Program-made: the position numbers and the translations under genes
Part shown: piece by piece, positions 33,063 through 42,413 of the stretch
How the letters are laid out: each line of letters starts with the position of its first letter
How positions within the stretch are numbered: position 1 is the first letter of the stretch
NCBI GenBank assembly: GCA_001769385.1
Contig: MEPB01000068.1
Location: 1-64,000 of the forward strand
Length of the DNA stretch: 64,000 nt
Source: Bacteroidetes bacterium RIFCSPLOWO2_12_FULL_35_15
GTDB lineage: Bacteria; Bacteroidota; Bacteroidia; 2-12-FULL-35-15
Direction: 5' to 3'
The notes under the pieces: model-generated
What the model was told of the DNA's origin: nothing
What the model saw: only the letters and a program-made list of their open reading frames with translations
Databases searched by the model: none

Positions 33063-34331
33063 ATGAAAACCGTTATTAAAGTTGAAAATTTAGGAAAGCA
33101 GTATCGCTTAGGGCAAGTGGGGACTGGGACATTGTCGCATGACATTAATCGAGCCTGGCATCGTATGCGTGGAAAAGAAGATCCTTATTTGAAAGTTGGT
33201 GAAATGAATGATCGTTCTATAAAAGGAGAGAGCGAATGGATATGGGCATTAAAAGATATAAATTTTGAAGTAAAGCAAGGGGAAGTGCTTGGAATCATTG
33301 GTAAAAATGGTGCAGGGAAATCAACGCTGCTAAAAATTTTATCACAAATAACCTCACCTTCAATCGGAGAAATAAAAATTAAGGGTCGTATCGCAGCACT
33401 GTTAGAAGTGGGTACAGGATTTCATCCCGAATTAACAGGACGTGAAAATGTTTTTTTGAATGGAGCTGTTTTGGGAATGAGTAAAGCTGAAATAACAGAT
33501 AAGTTTGATGAAATTGTGGAATTTAGTGGAATTGGAAAATACATTGATACTCCCGTAAAGCGTTTTTCTTCCGGTATGCTGGTTCGTTTGGGTTTTGCGG
33601 TTGCCGCTCATCTGGAACCCGAAATATTGATAGTAGATGAGGTGCTTGCTGTTGGAGATGTTGAGTTCCAAAATAAGTGTTTAGGAAAAATGAATGAGGT
33701 GAGTAAATCGGGCAGAACAATCATTTTTGTATCTCATAACATGCAGGCAATTTCGCAATTATGTTCAAGAGCCATTTTGCTAGAAAATGGTACTCTTACC
33801 TACAATGGAAATGTAAAAGATGCTGTAAAAAAATATTTGAGTACTTCTATAAATACTGCCGGACCTGTATTTGATTTATCTTTACCGGACGATAGAAAAG
33901 GTTCTGGTCTTGCTCGTTTTACTAAATTAGAGGTACTGAACAAGGGTAAGAGTGAAAGCAATTTTGTAATCGGGGATGATTTAGAACTTAAGTTAACTTT
34001 GAAAACAAAAGGATTCATTAAAACGGCAAGTATTGCCATTCATCTTTTTGACTACGATGAAAGTATTATTGCTAATATTGAAAATATAGATTCTGATTTT
34101 ATAGTCGAAAATCTGGAAGGTGAAAAAACGTATGAAATTAATTTCAAAAATATTAATTTATATCCCAATACGTATAAATTAGGTTTTTGGATAGGCAGTA
34201 CAGATGGCTCCGAAACTTACGATCATTTATTGCGATGCGCTGAATTTAATGTAATAGAAGGATCTCCCATAGTGAAAAGAACTTTAAGTAAAAATGGAGG
34301 GATTTTATTTTTAAGACCCGAATGGAAATAG
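33063..34331 (+). CDS. wzt: ABC polysaccharide exporter ATPase with C-terminal carbohydrate-binding domain (Wzt-like)
   Basis: 422 residues. The ABC ATPase domain (about 1-245) has Walker A GIIGKNGAGKST, signature FSSGMLVRLGFAVAAHL and Walker B ILIVDEVLAVGD, then the switch histidine in FVSHNM. Residues ~275-420 form an all-beta extension typical of Wzt proteins that read the modified non-reducing end of the glycan. This implies an ABC-dependent pathway whose chain is terminated by a modification (possibly methylation, see the next genes). Works with the permease encoded at 31627. Confidence 0.95.
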   Translation: MKTVIKVENLGKQYRLGQVGTGTLSHDINRAWHRMRGKEDPYLKVGEMNDRSIKGESEWIWALKDINFEVKQGEVLGIIGKNGAGKSTLLKILSQITSPSIGEIKIKGRIAALLEVGTGFHPELTGRENVFLNGAVLGMSKAEITDKFDEIVEFSGIGKYIDTPVKRFSSGMLVRLGFAVAAHLEPEILIVDEVLAVGDVEFQNKCLGKMNEVSKSGRTIIFVSHNMQAISQLCSRAILLENGTLTYNGNVKDAVKKYLSTSINTAGPVFDLSLPDDRKGSGLARFTKLEVLNKGKSESNFVIGDDLELKLTLKTKGFIKTASIAIHLFDYDESIIANIENIDSDFIVENLEGEKTYEINFKNINLYPNTYKLGFWIGSTDGSETYDHLLRCAEFNVIEGSPIVKRTLSKNGGILFLRPEWK

Positions 34332-34347
34332 GTAAATAACAAAACAA

Positions 34348-35040
34348 ATGAATAAAATAATACAGAGATTAAAAAAATTGATTGGAAAAAACGCAGAAAA
34401 TGAGGATGAATTTTTTGTGTTGGATATCGTTAAAAGAAAAATACCTTCTAACCCAATTATTATTGAAGCAGGAGCCCATATAGGTTCTGATTCAGGGCGA
34501 TTTGCTCAATTATGGAAAGATGCTAAGATATATGCATTCGAACCTGTCCCTGATGTTTACAGTCAATTAGTTGAAAATACGTCTCAGTACAAAAATATTA
34601 AAACTTTCCCTTTGGCTTTAAGCGATAAAAACGGGGAAACTAAAATGTTTGTGAGTTCGGGCCGCTCTGATGCTTCCAGCTCTTTACTTGCTCCCAAAGA
34701 ACATCTGGACGTACATCCGGATGTACATTTTAATAATACGATTAATGTTGAAACAATTACCCTGGATGATTTTTGTCTCAAAAACAATATTTCTCACATT
34801 GATTTTATGTGGCTCGATATGCAGGGATATGAATTACCTATGCTAATGGCTGCAAAAAATATGATAAGTAAAATTAGTGTAATATATTCCGAAGTAAGTC
34901 TGATCGAGACATATGAAGATGTGTCAACTTATCAAAAGTATAAAGAGTGGATGGAAGGAGAAGGATTTAAAGTATATAAAGAATACTTTCCGTGGAAAGA
35001 TATGGGAAATGTTTTATTTGTAAAAACAAAAAAAAAATAA
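34348..35040 (+). CDS. FkbM family methyltransferase
   Basis: 230 residues. The SAM-binding motif I is IIEAGAHIGSDSGRFAQLW (about 36-54), followed by YAFEPVPDVYSQL and the family segment HIDFMWLDMQGYELPML (~150-166). FkbM enzymes methylate hydroxyl groups of sugars and other small molecules. The gene starts 16 bp after wzt and overlaps the next one by 1 bp, so the methyltransferase may produce the terminal cap read by the Wzt extension; that link is inference. Confidence 0.9.
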   Translation: MNKIIQRLKKLIGKNAENEDEFFVLDIVKRKIPSNPIIIEAGAHIGSDSGRFAQLWKDAKIYAFEPVPDVYSQLVENTSQYKNIKTFPLALSDKNGETKMFVSSGRSDASSSLLAPKEHLDVHPDVHFNNTINVETITLDDFCLKNNISHIDFMWLDMQGYELPMLMAAKNMISKISVIYSEVSLIETYEDVSTYQKYKEWMEGEGFKVYKEYFPWKDMGNVLFVKTKKK

Positions 35041-35861
35041 TGCTCGAAAAATTAAAATCTCTTTTCAGAAAATTAAAATTCAATAAGCTAAATCAGAAAG
35101 TTACTGAGCAGTTAGAAGAATTTACTCTTAATTATAAAAACTTTACTGTTTATTATAGCAAGGGTACATCATTAATAAAAAGGATCATCGAACAAGGTGA
35201 TTATGAACCTGAAATTTCTGAAGTAATTATTAAGGAACTTTCTGGAATTGAAAATCCATTGGTAATTGACATAGGAGCCAATATAGGATTAATGTCAATA
35301 AGTGTTTTGCATGAAATACCGAATGCAAAAATATACGCTTTTGAACCGGGACCCCATCAGTTTAAATTATTCAGCAAGACAATAGAAACAAATAAAATAA
35401 ATGGTAAAATACTATTATCTCCTATTGCATTAAGCAACCAAAAAGGAACAGCCATATTTCAAATTCATTCCAGTGAAGATGCATCAGGAGATGGTTTTTT
35501 TGATACCGAGAGGGCTGGTGCAACTGAAGGGATCGAGGTGAAAACAGATACATTAGACAATTGGTGGATTGCTAATAACCAACCTAAAGTAGATTTTATT
35601 AAAATGGATACCGAAGGTGCCGAATATTGGATACTGCAAGGAGGGAAACATTTGATTGAAAAGTGCAGACCAATTATGATTGCCGAAATATTTGAACAAA
35701 ACATTAAAAATTATCCCTTTAAATTGGCCGATGTAATTGATTATATATGGGAAATAGGTTATGAAATACAGACCCCTCAACGAGAAAACGTTACTTCAGA
35801 GAATTTGACAGCTGTTTTGAAAAAGGAAAACACCTTTCTTTTAAAGCCGATTTCGAAATAA
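35040..35861 (+). CDS. FkbM family methyltransferase
   Basis: 273 residues from ATG 35040 (MLEKLKSLFRKL), overlapping the previous stop codon by one base (TAATG). Motif I is LVIDIGANIGLMSISVL, followed by YAFEPGPHQFKLF and VDFIKMDTEGAEYWILQGG, the FkbM acidic segment. Second methyltransferase in tandem; the two differ strongly outside the motifs and probably act on different positions or sugars. Confidence 0.9.
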   Translation: MLEKLKSLFRKLKFNKLNQKVTEQLEEFTLNYKNFTVYYSKGTSLIKRIIEQGDYEPEISEVIIKELSGIENPLVIDIGANIGLMSISVLHEIPNAKIYAFEPGPHQFKLFSKTIETNKINGKILLSPIALSNQKGTAIFQIHSSEDASGDGFFDTERAGATEGIEVKTDTLDNWWIANNQPKVDFIKMDTEGAEYWILQGGKHLIEKCRPIMIAEIFEQNIKNYPFKLADVIDYIWEIGYEIQTPQRENVTSENLTAVLKKENTFLLKPISK

Positions 35862-35868
35862 AGCATAA

Positions 35869-36885
35869 CTACTTTCGTCCAACTAATTTATTGATCTTAA
35901 ATTTTACTAAATATTTCAATTGATTAATTGAAATGTTTCTTGAGAGTAGGAAATAACTTAAACTTTGTGATAAGCTGAGCGGAACAATCTTAAAAAACAA
36001 TTGCTCCCACTTTTCATGCAAAATTTCACTAAAAGCAATTATAGGATAAATTTTGTTTTCCTTGTTTTTTTCTATCAAAAAATCAACATACTCTTTGTAT
36101 TCCTTTATTTTAAAACTGATTGTTGATTTTATAAAAAACTCTAAATGAATTTCTATATTCTTTTGATTGATATCAATGTTCAATTCTGAAATGATTTTTT
36201 TATAGATATTCCGGTATCGATCAAAAATGCTATGTATGTTTTTAACAGTACTGTTGTGTTCCAGTATCCTGTAATAATAAAGCGCTTTATCGATGTTAGC
36301 AAAATCAGTTACTGCTTTTAGCCTCGAAAATAAATCATAATCCTCCATATAAGGATAAGTATTAGAATATTGAATAGTGTTGTTTTTTAGTACCATGGTA
36401 CGAAAAATACAGGAGGCGTGCCCGACCCCGCCATTAAAAATTAGTCTCGCTTTTATTTTATCTTTTGATGTACTATATTTCCATAATTCATTAGAATTTC
36501 CGAATGTCATGATGTTACTGCCACAAACTCCAATGTTTGGATTTTTCTCCATAAAATCATACAATAATTGAAATCTGTCAGGAGTGCTTATATCATCACC
36601 ATCCATTCGGATAAAATACTTGGTATTTATTTTCTCAAGTCCGAGGTTTAAAGAATCTACGATACCCGAATTATTTTCTTTTTTTAAAAGAACAATTCGT
36701 GAATCAGAATAACTATTTATTATCTCAATGCCAATATCCGTTGAACCATCGTCCACAATCAAAAAAATGAAATTTTTAAAGGTCTGATTCAATACAGAAT
36801 CTATAGCTTCTTTTAAAAACTTTTCATTATTGTAATTGGGCATTAAAACTGTGATGGCAGATTCCATAGTATTACATCCAAGCAT
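35869..36885 (-). CDS. Glycosyltransferase family 2
   Basis: 338 residues (332 if the second ATG at 36867, MESAITVLMPNYN, is used, which fits the family better). The GT-A fold is shown by VLMPNYNNEKFLKEAIDSVL, IVDDGSTD and the metal-binding DGDD in YFIRMDGDDISTP. The C-terminal half is helical. It would add a sugar to the growing glycan on the cytoplasmic face. It is the only gene of the locus on the minus strand and converges on the second FkbM gene with a gap of only 7 bp, so it was probably inserted separately or is transcribed on its own. Confidence 0.9.
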   Translation of the reverse strand: MLGCNTMESAITVLMPNYNNEKFLKEAIDSVLNQTFKNFIFLIVDDGSTDIGIEIINSYSDSRIVLLKKENNSGIVDSLNLGLEKINTKYFIRMDGDDISTPDRFQLLYDFMEKNPNIGVCGSNIMTFGNSNELWKYSTSKDKIKARLIFNGGVGHASCIFRTMVLKNNTIQYSNTYPYMEDYDLFSRLKAVTDFANIDKALYYYRILEHNSTVKNIHSIFDRYRNIYKKIISELNIDINQKNIEIHLEFFIKSTISFKIKEYKEYVDFLIEKNKENKIYPIIAFSEILHEKWEQLFFKIVPLSLSQSLSYFLLSRNISINQLKYLVKFKINKLVGRK

Positions 36886-36988
36886 TAAACATAAAAGTAA
36901 CGAAATTATACAATAGAAGGGACATTGAAAAGTAATGCAATTTTTTTTATTTTCAATTTTATTGTACTTTTATAAAAATCTAGTATAA

Positions 36989-37510
36989 ATGCAACAATCA
37001 ATCAATAAATATTTTGTTTGCGTCTTGTTTTTTTATTGTGCATTAACACAAGTGTTAGTTGCCCAACAACTTGACAGGAATACATCCTCCAGTGCCGGCA
37101 GAAACAAAACTGTAAGTGGAATAACTGTAAGTTATAATATTGGAGAATCAATAGTGTTTTCAGGAACGGGTACAAATGTAATTCTATCTCAAGGTTTTGA
37201 ACAGCCTGAAGCAACTCTGATAACTTCTAGTTTGTCATCAAATCCTAAAATTGAAGTTGTAGCTTTCCCGAATCCTGTATCAGATCATTTATTTATTCAA
37301 ATAAAAAAACTAAAATCAATTTCCGATATTGAAATTCATGTTATTGATATCAATGGGAAAGAAACGAACATGAAGAAAACCAACACATCTGTTCTTTCTG
37401 ATTACTTTTTTACTCTTGACTTTTCAATGTTTGCTGCAGGTGTATATTTTTTAAAATTATCTTCGTCCGGAAACCACTTTGTCGAAACATTAAAAATTAT
37501 AAAATCATAA
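36989..37510 (+). CDS. Small T9SS type A sorting-domain protein
   Basis: 173 residues. A signal peptide ends near VLVAQQ (residue ~26). A short mature part of ~55 residues includes SGITVSYNIGESIVFSGTG. The last ~85 residues form a Por-type C-terminal sorting domain (VVAFPNPVSDHLFIQI, IHVIDINGKE, FAAGVYFLKLSSSG, TLKIIKS). Almost the whole secreted part is small, so it may be an adaptor or a scaffold. The following gene starts directly after its stop codon, so it is co-transcribed with the two tail-fibre-like proteins. Confidence 0.88.
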   Translation: MQQSINKYFVCVLFFYCALTQVLVAQQLDRNTSSSAGRNKTVSGITVSYNIGESIVFSGTGTNVILSQGFEQPEATLITSSLSSNPKIEVVAFPNPVSDHLFIQIKKLKSISDIEIHVIDINGKETNMKKTNTSVLSDYFFTLDFSMFAAGVYFLKLSSSGNHFVETLKIIKS

Positions 37511-39466
37511 ATGAGACTATTTGAATCATTTTTAGAAAAATTTTTTTTAGTTCTGTTGCTTGTAAACACTCCGGCTGCTATAGGTCAAAATATTGCCGAT
37601 GGAATTAAGTACCAGACAATTATTAGAAATACTTACGGGCTACCAATAAATAACCAATTAGTAAGTCTTAAAATCAAAATACTTTCCGTTTCAGCTAACG
37701 GAGATCTTCAGTGGGAAGAAATACACAATTTAACTACCGATCAAAATGGCCATGTAAAACTTGTAATTGGTGCAGGGATTAGCACAGGAAATGGTCTTTG
37801 TTTATCTTTTTCGACAATTCATTGGGATCTTGACAATTACTATTTTAATATTGCTGTTGACATCAATGGCGGAACGAATTTCGTGGATGTAGGGTCTGCT
37901 CAATTATTATCAGTCCCTTATTCTTTTTATTCCATTAATACCGATGTTTTAACAACTTCTTTTCTCAATAGTTATTCAGATGTATCTGTTTCGACAGGCG
38001 CCTTAGGAAAACTTATTGAGTGGAATGGATCGTTCTGGATTTCTGAAAATGATAATAACTCTGATACTGCACTCTATTCTTTTTATTCCTTTCATTCTCC
38101 CAATTCAGATACAGCCTTGTTTCAATTTTCAAATGCTGCAATAAACTCTGTACCTCATGCTAACTTGTCAGATACAGCGCAGTTCTCTGATTCTGTAATT
38201 TATTCTGAAAATGCTTTTTCTGCAGCTTATTCAGATACAGCAATTTTTGCATTATCATGCGCACCAATTGCATGGGGTATTGATGGGAATACAAACCCGC
38301 CAAGTAATATAATAGGTACTATTGATAACCAGGATTTTCAGATAAAAACAAACAATAGTGAAATATTAAGAATAAATGCAAGCGGAAATATATTAATAAC
38401 AGGGGCGTCAGATTCAGCTACTTTATCTTTGATGGGAAATGAAGGAATCATAGCAAAAGGAACATTTGCAAGTGGAGTGCTATCTTCAACCGGTTCCGGA
38501 ACCAAGTGTTTATGGTTTCCCGGTAAAGCATCTTTTAGGGCAGGAGGAGTTTCTTCCAATCAATGGGACGATAGCAATATTGGGACCTATTCTTTTGCCA
38601 CAGGTTATAACTGCATAGCAGGAAACAAATCTTTTGCAGCAGGCAATTCATGCGTTGCAAGTGGTGATTACACCATAGCTATGGGAAGAAAAGCCCAAGC
38701 AACTGCTGTTGGAGTTTATCCTTCAGGAGTATCAATATCATTAGGAGATAGCAGTACTGCATCAACCCCAAGGTCATTAGTAATTGGAAAAGGAAATGTT
38801 GCATCAACCAACAATGCAGCATATGCTGTTGGATATTGCAATTTATCTACCGGTGCAATAGGAACATCATTAGGAACACATTCAACTGCATCAGGTAATT
38901 GGTCAACTGTTATAGGATATTATGGATCTACTAATTTTAAAAACGGAAGTTTTGTTTATGCGGATGCTTCAGCATCGAGTATAACAAATTCAACCATTGC
39001 TAATCAGTTTTTGGTTAGGGCTTCCGGTGGAGTGATTTTTTATTCCGATTCACTCAATACAATGGGAGTAATATTGCCTGCGGGTGGAGGAAGCTGGGCA
39101 AATGTGTCTGATAAGAACAAAAAAGAAAACTTTCAAAAAGTAGATGGAGATAAACTATTGTCGGGTATTGAAAACTTAATGATCACAAGCTGGAACTATA
39201 AAACTCAATCCCCCGAAATTCATCATGTTGGCCCAATGTCACAAGATTTTTATAGAATATTTCATGTAGGAGAAAATAAAAAAACAATTTCAACAAGTGA
39301 TATGGATGGAATTACGTTGCTTGGAATAAAAACGTTGAATCAAAGAATGAAATTACTATCCGAATTGGATAATGTTTTTCTCCTTGATCAAAAAATAAAT
39401 GAATTAGATAATTTTACAGAACTTAATCTTCGTTTAGATCAACTGGAAAATAAAAAATCAAAATAA
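37511..39466 (+). CDS. Secreted tail-fibre-like protein with YadA-head repeats and S74 chaperone domain
   Basis: 651 residues. A signal peptide (ending near PAAIGQ) precedes an N-terminal domain starting IADGIKYQTIIRNTYGLPIN. A central stretch of SFATGYNCIAGNKSFAAGNS-type repeats (about 350-480) resembles trimeric YadA/Hep_Hag heads. The C-terminus is a peptidase S74 / endosialidase chaperone domain with ANVSDKNKKENF (S533-D534 and lysines) and HHVGPMSQDFYRIF. S74 domains help trimerise beta-helical fibres and then cut themselves off. No T9SS tail is visible, so its export route is open. Paralogue of the next gene. Confidence 0.87.
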   Translation: MRLFESFLEKFFLVLLLVNTPAAIGQNIADGIKYQTIIRNTYGLPINNQLVSLKIKILSVSANGDLQWEEIHNLTTDQNGHVKLVIGAGISTGNGLCLSFSTIHWDLDNYYFNIAVDINGGTNFVDVGSAQLLSVPYSFYSINTDVLTTSFLNSYSDVSVSTGALGKLIEWNGSFWISENDNNSDTALYSFYSFHSPNSDTALFQFSNAAINSVPHANLSDTAQFSDSVIYSENAFSAAYSDTAIFALSCAPIAWGIDGNTNPPSNIIGTIDNQDFQIKTNNSEILRINASGNILITGASDSATLSLMGNEGIIAKGTFASGVLSSTGSGTKCLWFPGKASFRAGGVSSNQWDDSNIGTYSFATGYNCIAGNKSFAAGNSCVASGDYTIAMGRKAQATAVGVYPSGVSISLGDSSTASTPRSLVIGKGNVASTNNAAYAVGYCNLSTGAIGTSLGTHSTASGNWSTVIGYYGSTNFKNGSFVYADASASSITNSTIANQFLVRASGGVIFYSDSLNTMGVILPAGGGSWANVSDKNKKENFQKVDGDKLLSGIENLMITSWNYKTQSPEIHHVGPMSQDFYRIFHVGENKKTISTSDMDGITLLGIKTLNQRMKLLSELDNVFLLDQKINELDNFTELNLRLDQLENKKSK

Positions 39467-39497
39467 AACCATTTTAAATATTAAATAAAACTATAGA

Positions 39498-41456
39498 ATG
39501 AATCCGTTTCAAAAACAGTTGGTGATTTTGTTTTTTATGAGCATGATAATTAACACTAGAGCTCAAACAAATGTGCCACAAGGAATTAATTATCAAGGTG
39601 TAGCTAAAGATGCATCAGGATTGATCATGAATAATCAGGTAATTTCAGTGAAAGTTGGTATTTATTCAGGAAGCATTAATGGATTGCCTGAATGGGAAGA
39701 AACACACTTGATTTCTACTAATCAATTTGGCTTATTTACTTTTGTTATAGGCCAGGGGATTTCCACGGGGAATGGAAGTTTAGGTTCTTTTCCGTTAATT
39801 AACTGGTCTGCTGCTGATCATTTTATTTACACAGCAATTGATCCGTCAGGAGGAACGTCATTTGTTTCTCTTGATACTATGCAATTTTGGTCTGTGCCTT
39901 ATGCTTTACATTCTGCTACAAGTGCTCAACTCTCACATTCTGTGAGATTAAACGATTTAACAGATGTTGACACTGTAGGTGTTATTAATGGTTATGTACT
40001 AAAATGGAATGGCACTTTATGGATACCTGCTCCTGATAATGATTCAGACACTGCATCATTCTCTTTTACATCATACCATTCTATTCATACTGATTCTGCT
40101 CTATTTGCTTTAAATGCAAATCAATCTGTAAATTCTGATTCGGCAAATTATTCTGTAAACGCAGTAAATTCCCAAAATTCAAATCATTCAAATTATTGTG
40201 ATACGGCAACTTATGCTTATAATACAGGTAGTGCATATTCTTATTGGAATTTGAATGGGAATACAGGCACCAATGCCACGGTTAATTTTTTAGGTACAAC
40301 GGATAATAATGATTTAGCAATAAAAACAAATAATGTTGAACGATTAAGAATATTGTCGAATGGTAAGATTGGCATTGGAACTTCTTCGCCAGCTGCTTCT
40401 CTTCAAGTTGATGGAATGGATGGAATATTAGCAGTAGGCACTTTTGGATCAGGACAACCCATTACATTAGGTCCGGGTACGAGGATGCATTGGTATCCCA
40501 AAAGAGCAGCATTTAGAGCGGGATATGTCTCCGGAACGCAATGGGATGAAGTAAAAATTGGTGATTATTCTTTTGCTGAAGGCAGTAATAATACAGCCTC
40601 CGGCTCATATTCCACAGCAATGGGAGCTGATTGTACCGCTTCTGGAACAAATGCAGTTGCAATGGGAGCAGGTAGCTCAGCCACAGCCATTACTGCCATT
40701 TCAATGGGGAGTTCATGTAATGCTTCCGGTGCTTATTCAGTAGCACTTGGCAGAGGAATAATTGCTTCTGATAGTTCAGCAATAGGATTGGGCTATCATT
40801 CGAATGCAACCGGTAAATATTCACTTGCTTTTGGAGCATACACTACTGCTTCAGGAAATTATTCAACAACAATGGGCTGGTATGCTAACTCGAATGGTAA
40901 AAAAGGAAGTTTTGTGTATGCCGACAACTCTTCAACAACGGCAACCAATAGTATTGCCGATAATCAATTTGTTGTTCGCGCTTCGGGTGGGGTGTCTCTT
41001 TTTTCAAATTCGGGTTTAACCGTTGGGGTTTCTTTACCTGCAGGAGGAGGAAGTTGGGCCAGTGTTTCCGATAAAAATAAAAAAGAAAATTTTGAGACAG
41101 TTGATGGAAATGCAATTTTAAAAGGTATTGAAATGTTAGATGTGACAAGTTGGAATTATAAAACACAATCCTCAAAAATAAGACACATAGGTCCAATGGC
41201 ACAAGATTTTTATCAGTATTTTAAATTTGGAGAAAGTGATAGCACAATTACATCTATTGATATTGATGGCATTAATTTAATTGCACTAAAAACCTTAGCT
41301 TTGAAAATGAAAGAATTAAAGAAAAGTGCAGGGGAAATGGAAGTTTTAAAAAAGAAGATTTATAAACTTGAGAAAGAGAAAATTCTATTAGAAAAGCGTA
41401 TTGTTTCAATTGAAAATCAAGTGAGTCAAAAACAATCTTCCCCCGTAATTAAATAA
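39498..41456 (+). CDS. Secreted tail-fibre-like protein with YadA-head repeats and S74 chaperone domain (paralogue)
   Basis: 652 residues, same plan as the gene at 37511: signal peptide ending near NTRAQ, NVPQGINYQGVAKDASG domain, a run of SAFAxGxxxxASGxxS-like head repeats (about 355-470), S74 domain with SWASVSDKNKKENF (S524) and RHIGPMAQDFYQYF. The end is a longer coiled coil (KELKKSAGEMEVLKKKIYKL). Similarity across the whole length points to tandem duplication. Self-cleavage after the Ser would release the coiled-coil tail. Confidence 0.87.
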   Translation: MNPFQKQLVILFFMSMIINTRAQTNVPQGINYQGVAKDASGLIMNNQVISVKVGIYSGSINGLPEWEETHLISTNQFGLFTFVIGQGISTGNGSLGSFPLINWSAADHFIYTAIDPSGGTSFVSLDTMQFWSVPYALHSATSAQLSHSVRLNDLTDVDTVGVINGYVLKWNGTLWIPAPDNDSDTASFSFTSYHSIHTDSALFALNANQSVNSDSANYSVNAVNSQNSNHSNYCDTATYAYNTGSAYSYWNLNGNTGTNATVNFLGTTDNNDLAIKTNNVERLRILSNGKIGIGTSSPAASLQVDGMDGILAVGTFGSGQPITLGPGTRMHWYPKRAAFRAGYVSGTQWDEVKIGDYSFAEGSNNTASGSYSTAMGADCTASGTNAVAMGAGSSATAITAISMGSSCNASGAYSVALGRGIIASDSSAIGLGYHSNATGKYSLAFGAYTTASGNYSTTMGWYANSNGKKGSFVYADNSSTTATNSIADNQFVVRASGGVSLFSNSGLTVGVSLPAGGGSWASVSDKNKKENFETVDGNAILKGIEMLDVTSWNYKTQSSKIRHIGPMAQDFYQYFKFGESDSTITSIDIDGINLIALKTLALKMKELKKSAGEMEVLKKKIYKLEKEKILLEKRIVSIENQVSQKQSSPVIK

Positions 41457-41467
41457 ATCATAATTGT

Positions 41468-42403
41468 ATGCTTGTTTATATTCAAAGGAATTACAATTAT
41501 CCTGATTTGTTCCGACAAACCCCTAATTGCAATGGGGAATGGTTGGATATGAAATTTACAACTCTTCCTGTCGAAAGGGCTGATTACATTGTAGTTTTAA
41601 ATCATCCATTAACTGACATCAGGATGAAATGTTTAAAAGGCGGGAAATTTTTGATTGTGCAAGAACCACCCTATAAAAGTAATGAGTATTTTAAATTACA
41701 TTTCAGATTTTACAACAAAGTGATTTCAGGCTTTTCAGGAGAAAAGAGTATTAATGTTCAAGCAGGTTTACCTTGGCATATTAATAAAAATTATGATGAA
41801 TTAGTAAGTTTAAAAAAAGACACGTTACAATTTAAGAATGATGGAGTAAGCTGGATTACCAGCAATAACAATTTATTCCCTGCTCATAAAATCCGCTTAG
41901 ATTTTATTGATTTTTTAAAGAAAAAAGAATTTAAATTTGATTTATTTGGAAGGGGGTTCAAAGAAATTTCAGACAAGTTTGATGGTATTTATCCCTATAA
42001 ATATACAATTGCAGCAGAGAATTACATTGCAAATGACTATTTTACTGAAAAAATATTCGATGCCTATTTATCTTGGAGCATGCCTATTTACTTTGGCTGT
42101 AAAAATATTACTGATTATTTTCCGGCGGAATCTTTAATTCAAGTAGATTTGAACTTTCCTGAAGAAGCATTAGAGAAAATAAAAGATGCACAAAAAAATA
42201 AGTTGTGGGAGAAAAATATTGAAGCCATTCAGTATGCAAGAGAATTGATTTTAAATAAATATCAATTATTCCCAATGCTCTATGATTTTGTTAAGGCGAA
42301 TAAGGGCGAGGATAAATATGAGAGCGTTTTTATACCACATACGGGACTTACAAAAATGGAAAGTTTTAAGAAAGAAGTAAAAAAAATATTCAAAAGACAA
42401 TAA
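41468..42403 (+). CDS. Glycosyltransferase family 10 (fucosyltransferase-like)
   Basis: 311 residues. The C-terminal half carries the GT10 alpha-1,3-fucosyltransferase signature YKYTIAAENYIANDYFTEKI, continuing FDAYLSWSMPIYFGCKNITDYF (about 180-222). The N-terminal acceptor domain (MLVYIQRNYNYPD) is as variable as usual. GT10 enzymes transfer fucose or a related 6-deoxy sugar from a GDP donor; no GDP-fucose synthesis gene lies in the window. It starts 11 bp after the S74 gene and precedes asnB by 10 bp. Confidence 0.85.
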   Translation: MLVYIQRNYNYPDLFRQTPNCNGEWLDMKFTTLPVERADYIVVLNHPLTDIRMKCLKGGKFLIVQEPPYKSNEYFKLHFRFYNKVISGFSGEKSINVQAGLPWHINKNYDELVSLKKDTLQFKNDGVSWITSNNNLFPAHKIRLDFIDFLKKKEFKFDLFGRGFKEISDKFDGIYPYKYTIAAENYIANDYFTEKIFDAYLSWSMPIYFGCKNITDYFPAESLIQVDLNFPEEALEKIKDAQKNKLWEKNIEAIQYARELILNKYQLFPMLYDFVKANKGEDKYESVFIPHTGLTKMESFKKEVKKIFKRQ

Positions 42404-42413
42404 TAATTTTTGT

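Noticed and set aside
34992..35039. Upstream start for the second FkbM methyltransferase
   Set aside because: It would overlap the previous gene by 49 bp and add a peptide read from the wrong frame of that gene; ATG 35040, overlapping the stop by one base, is the natural start.
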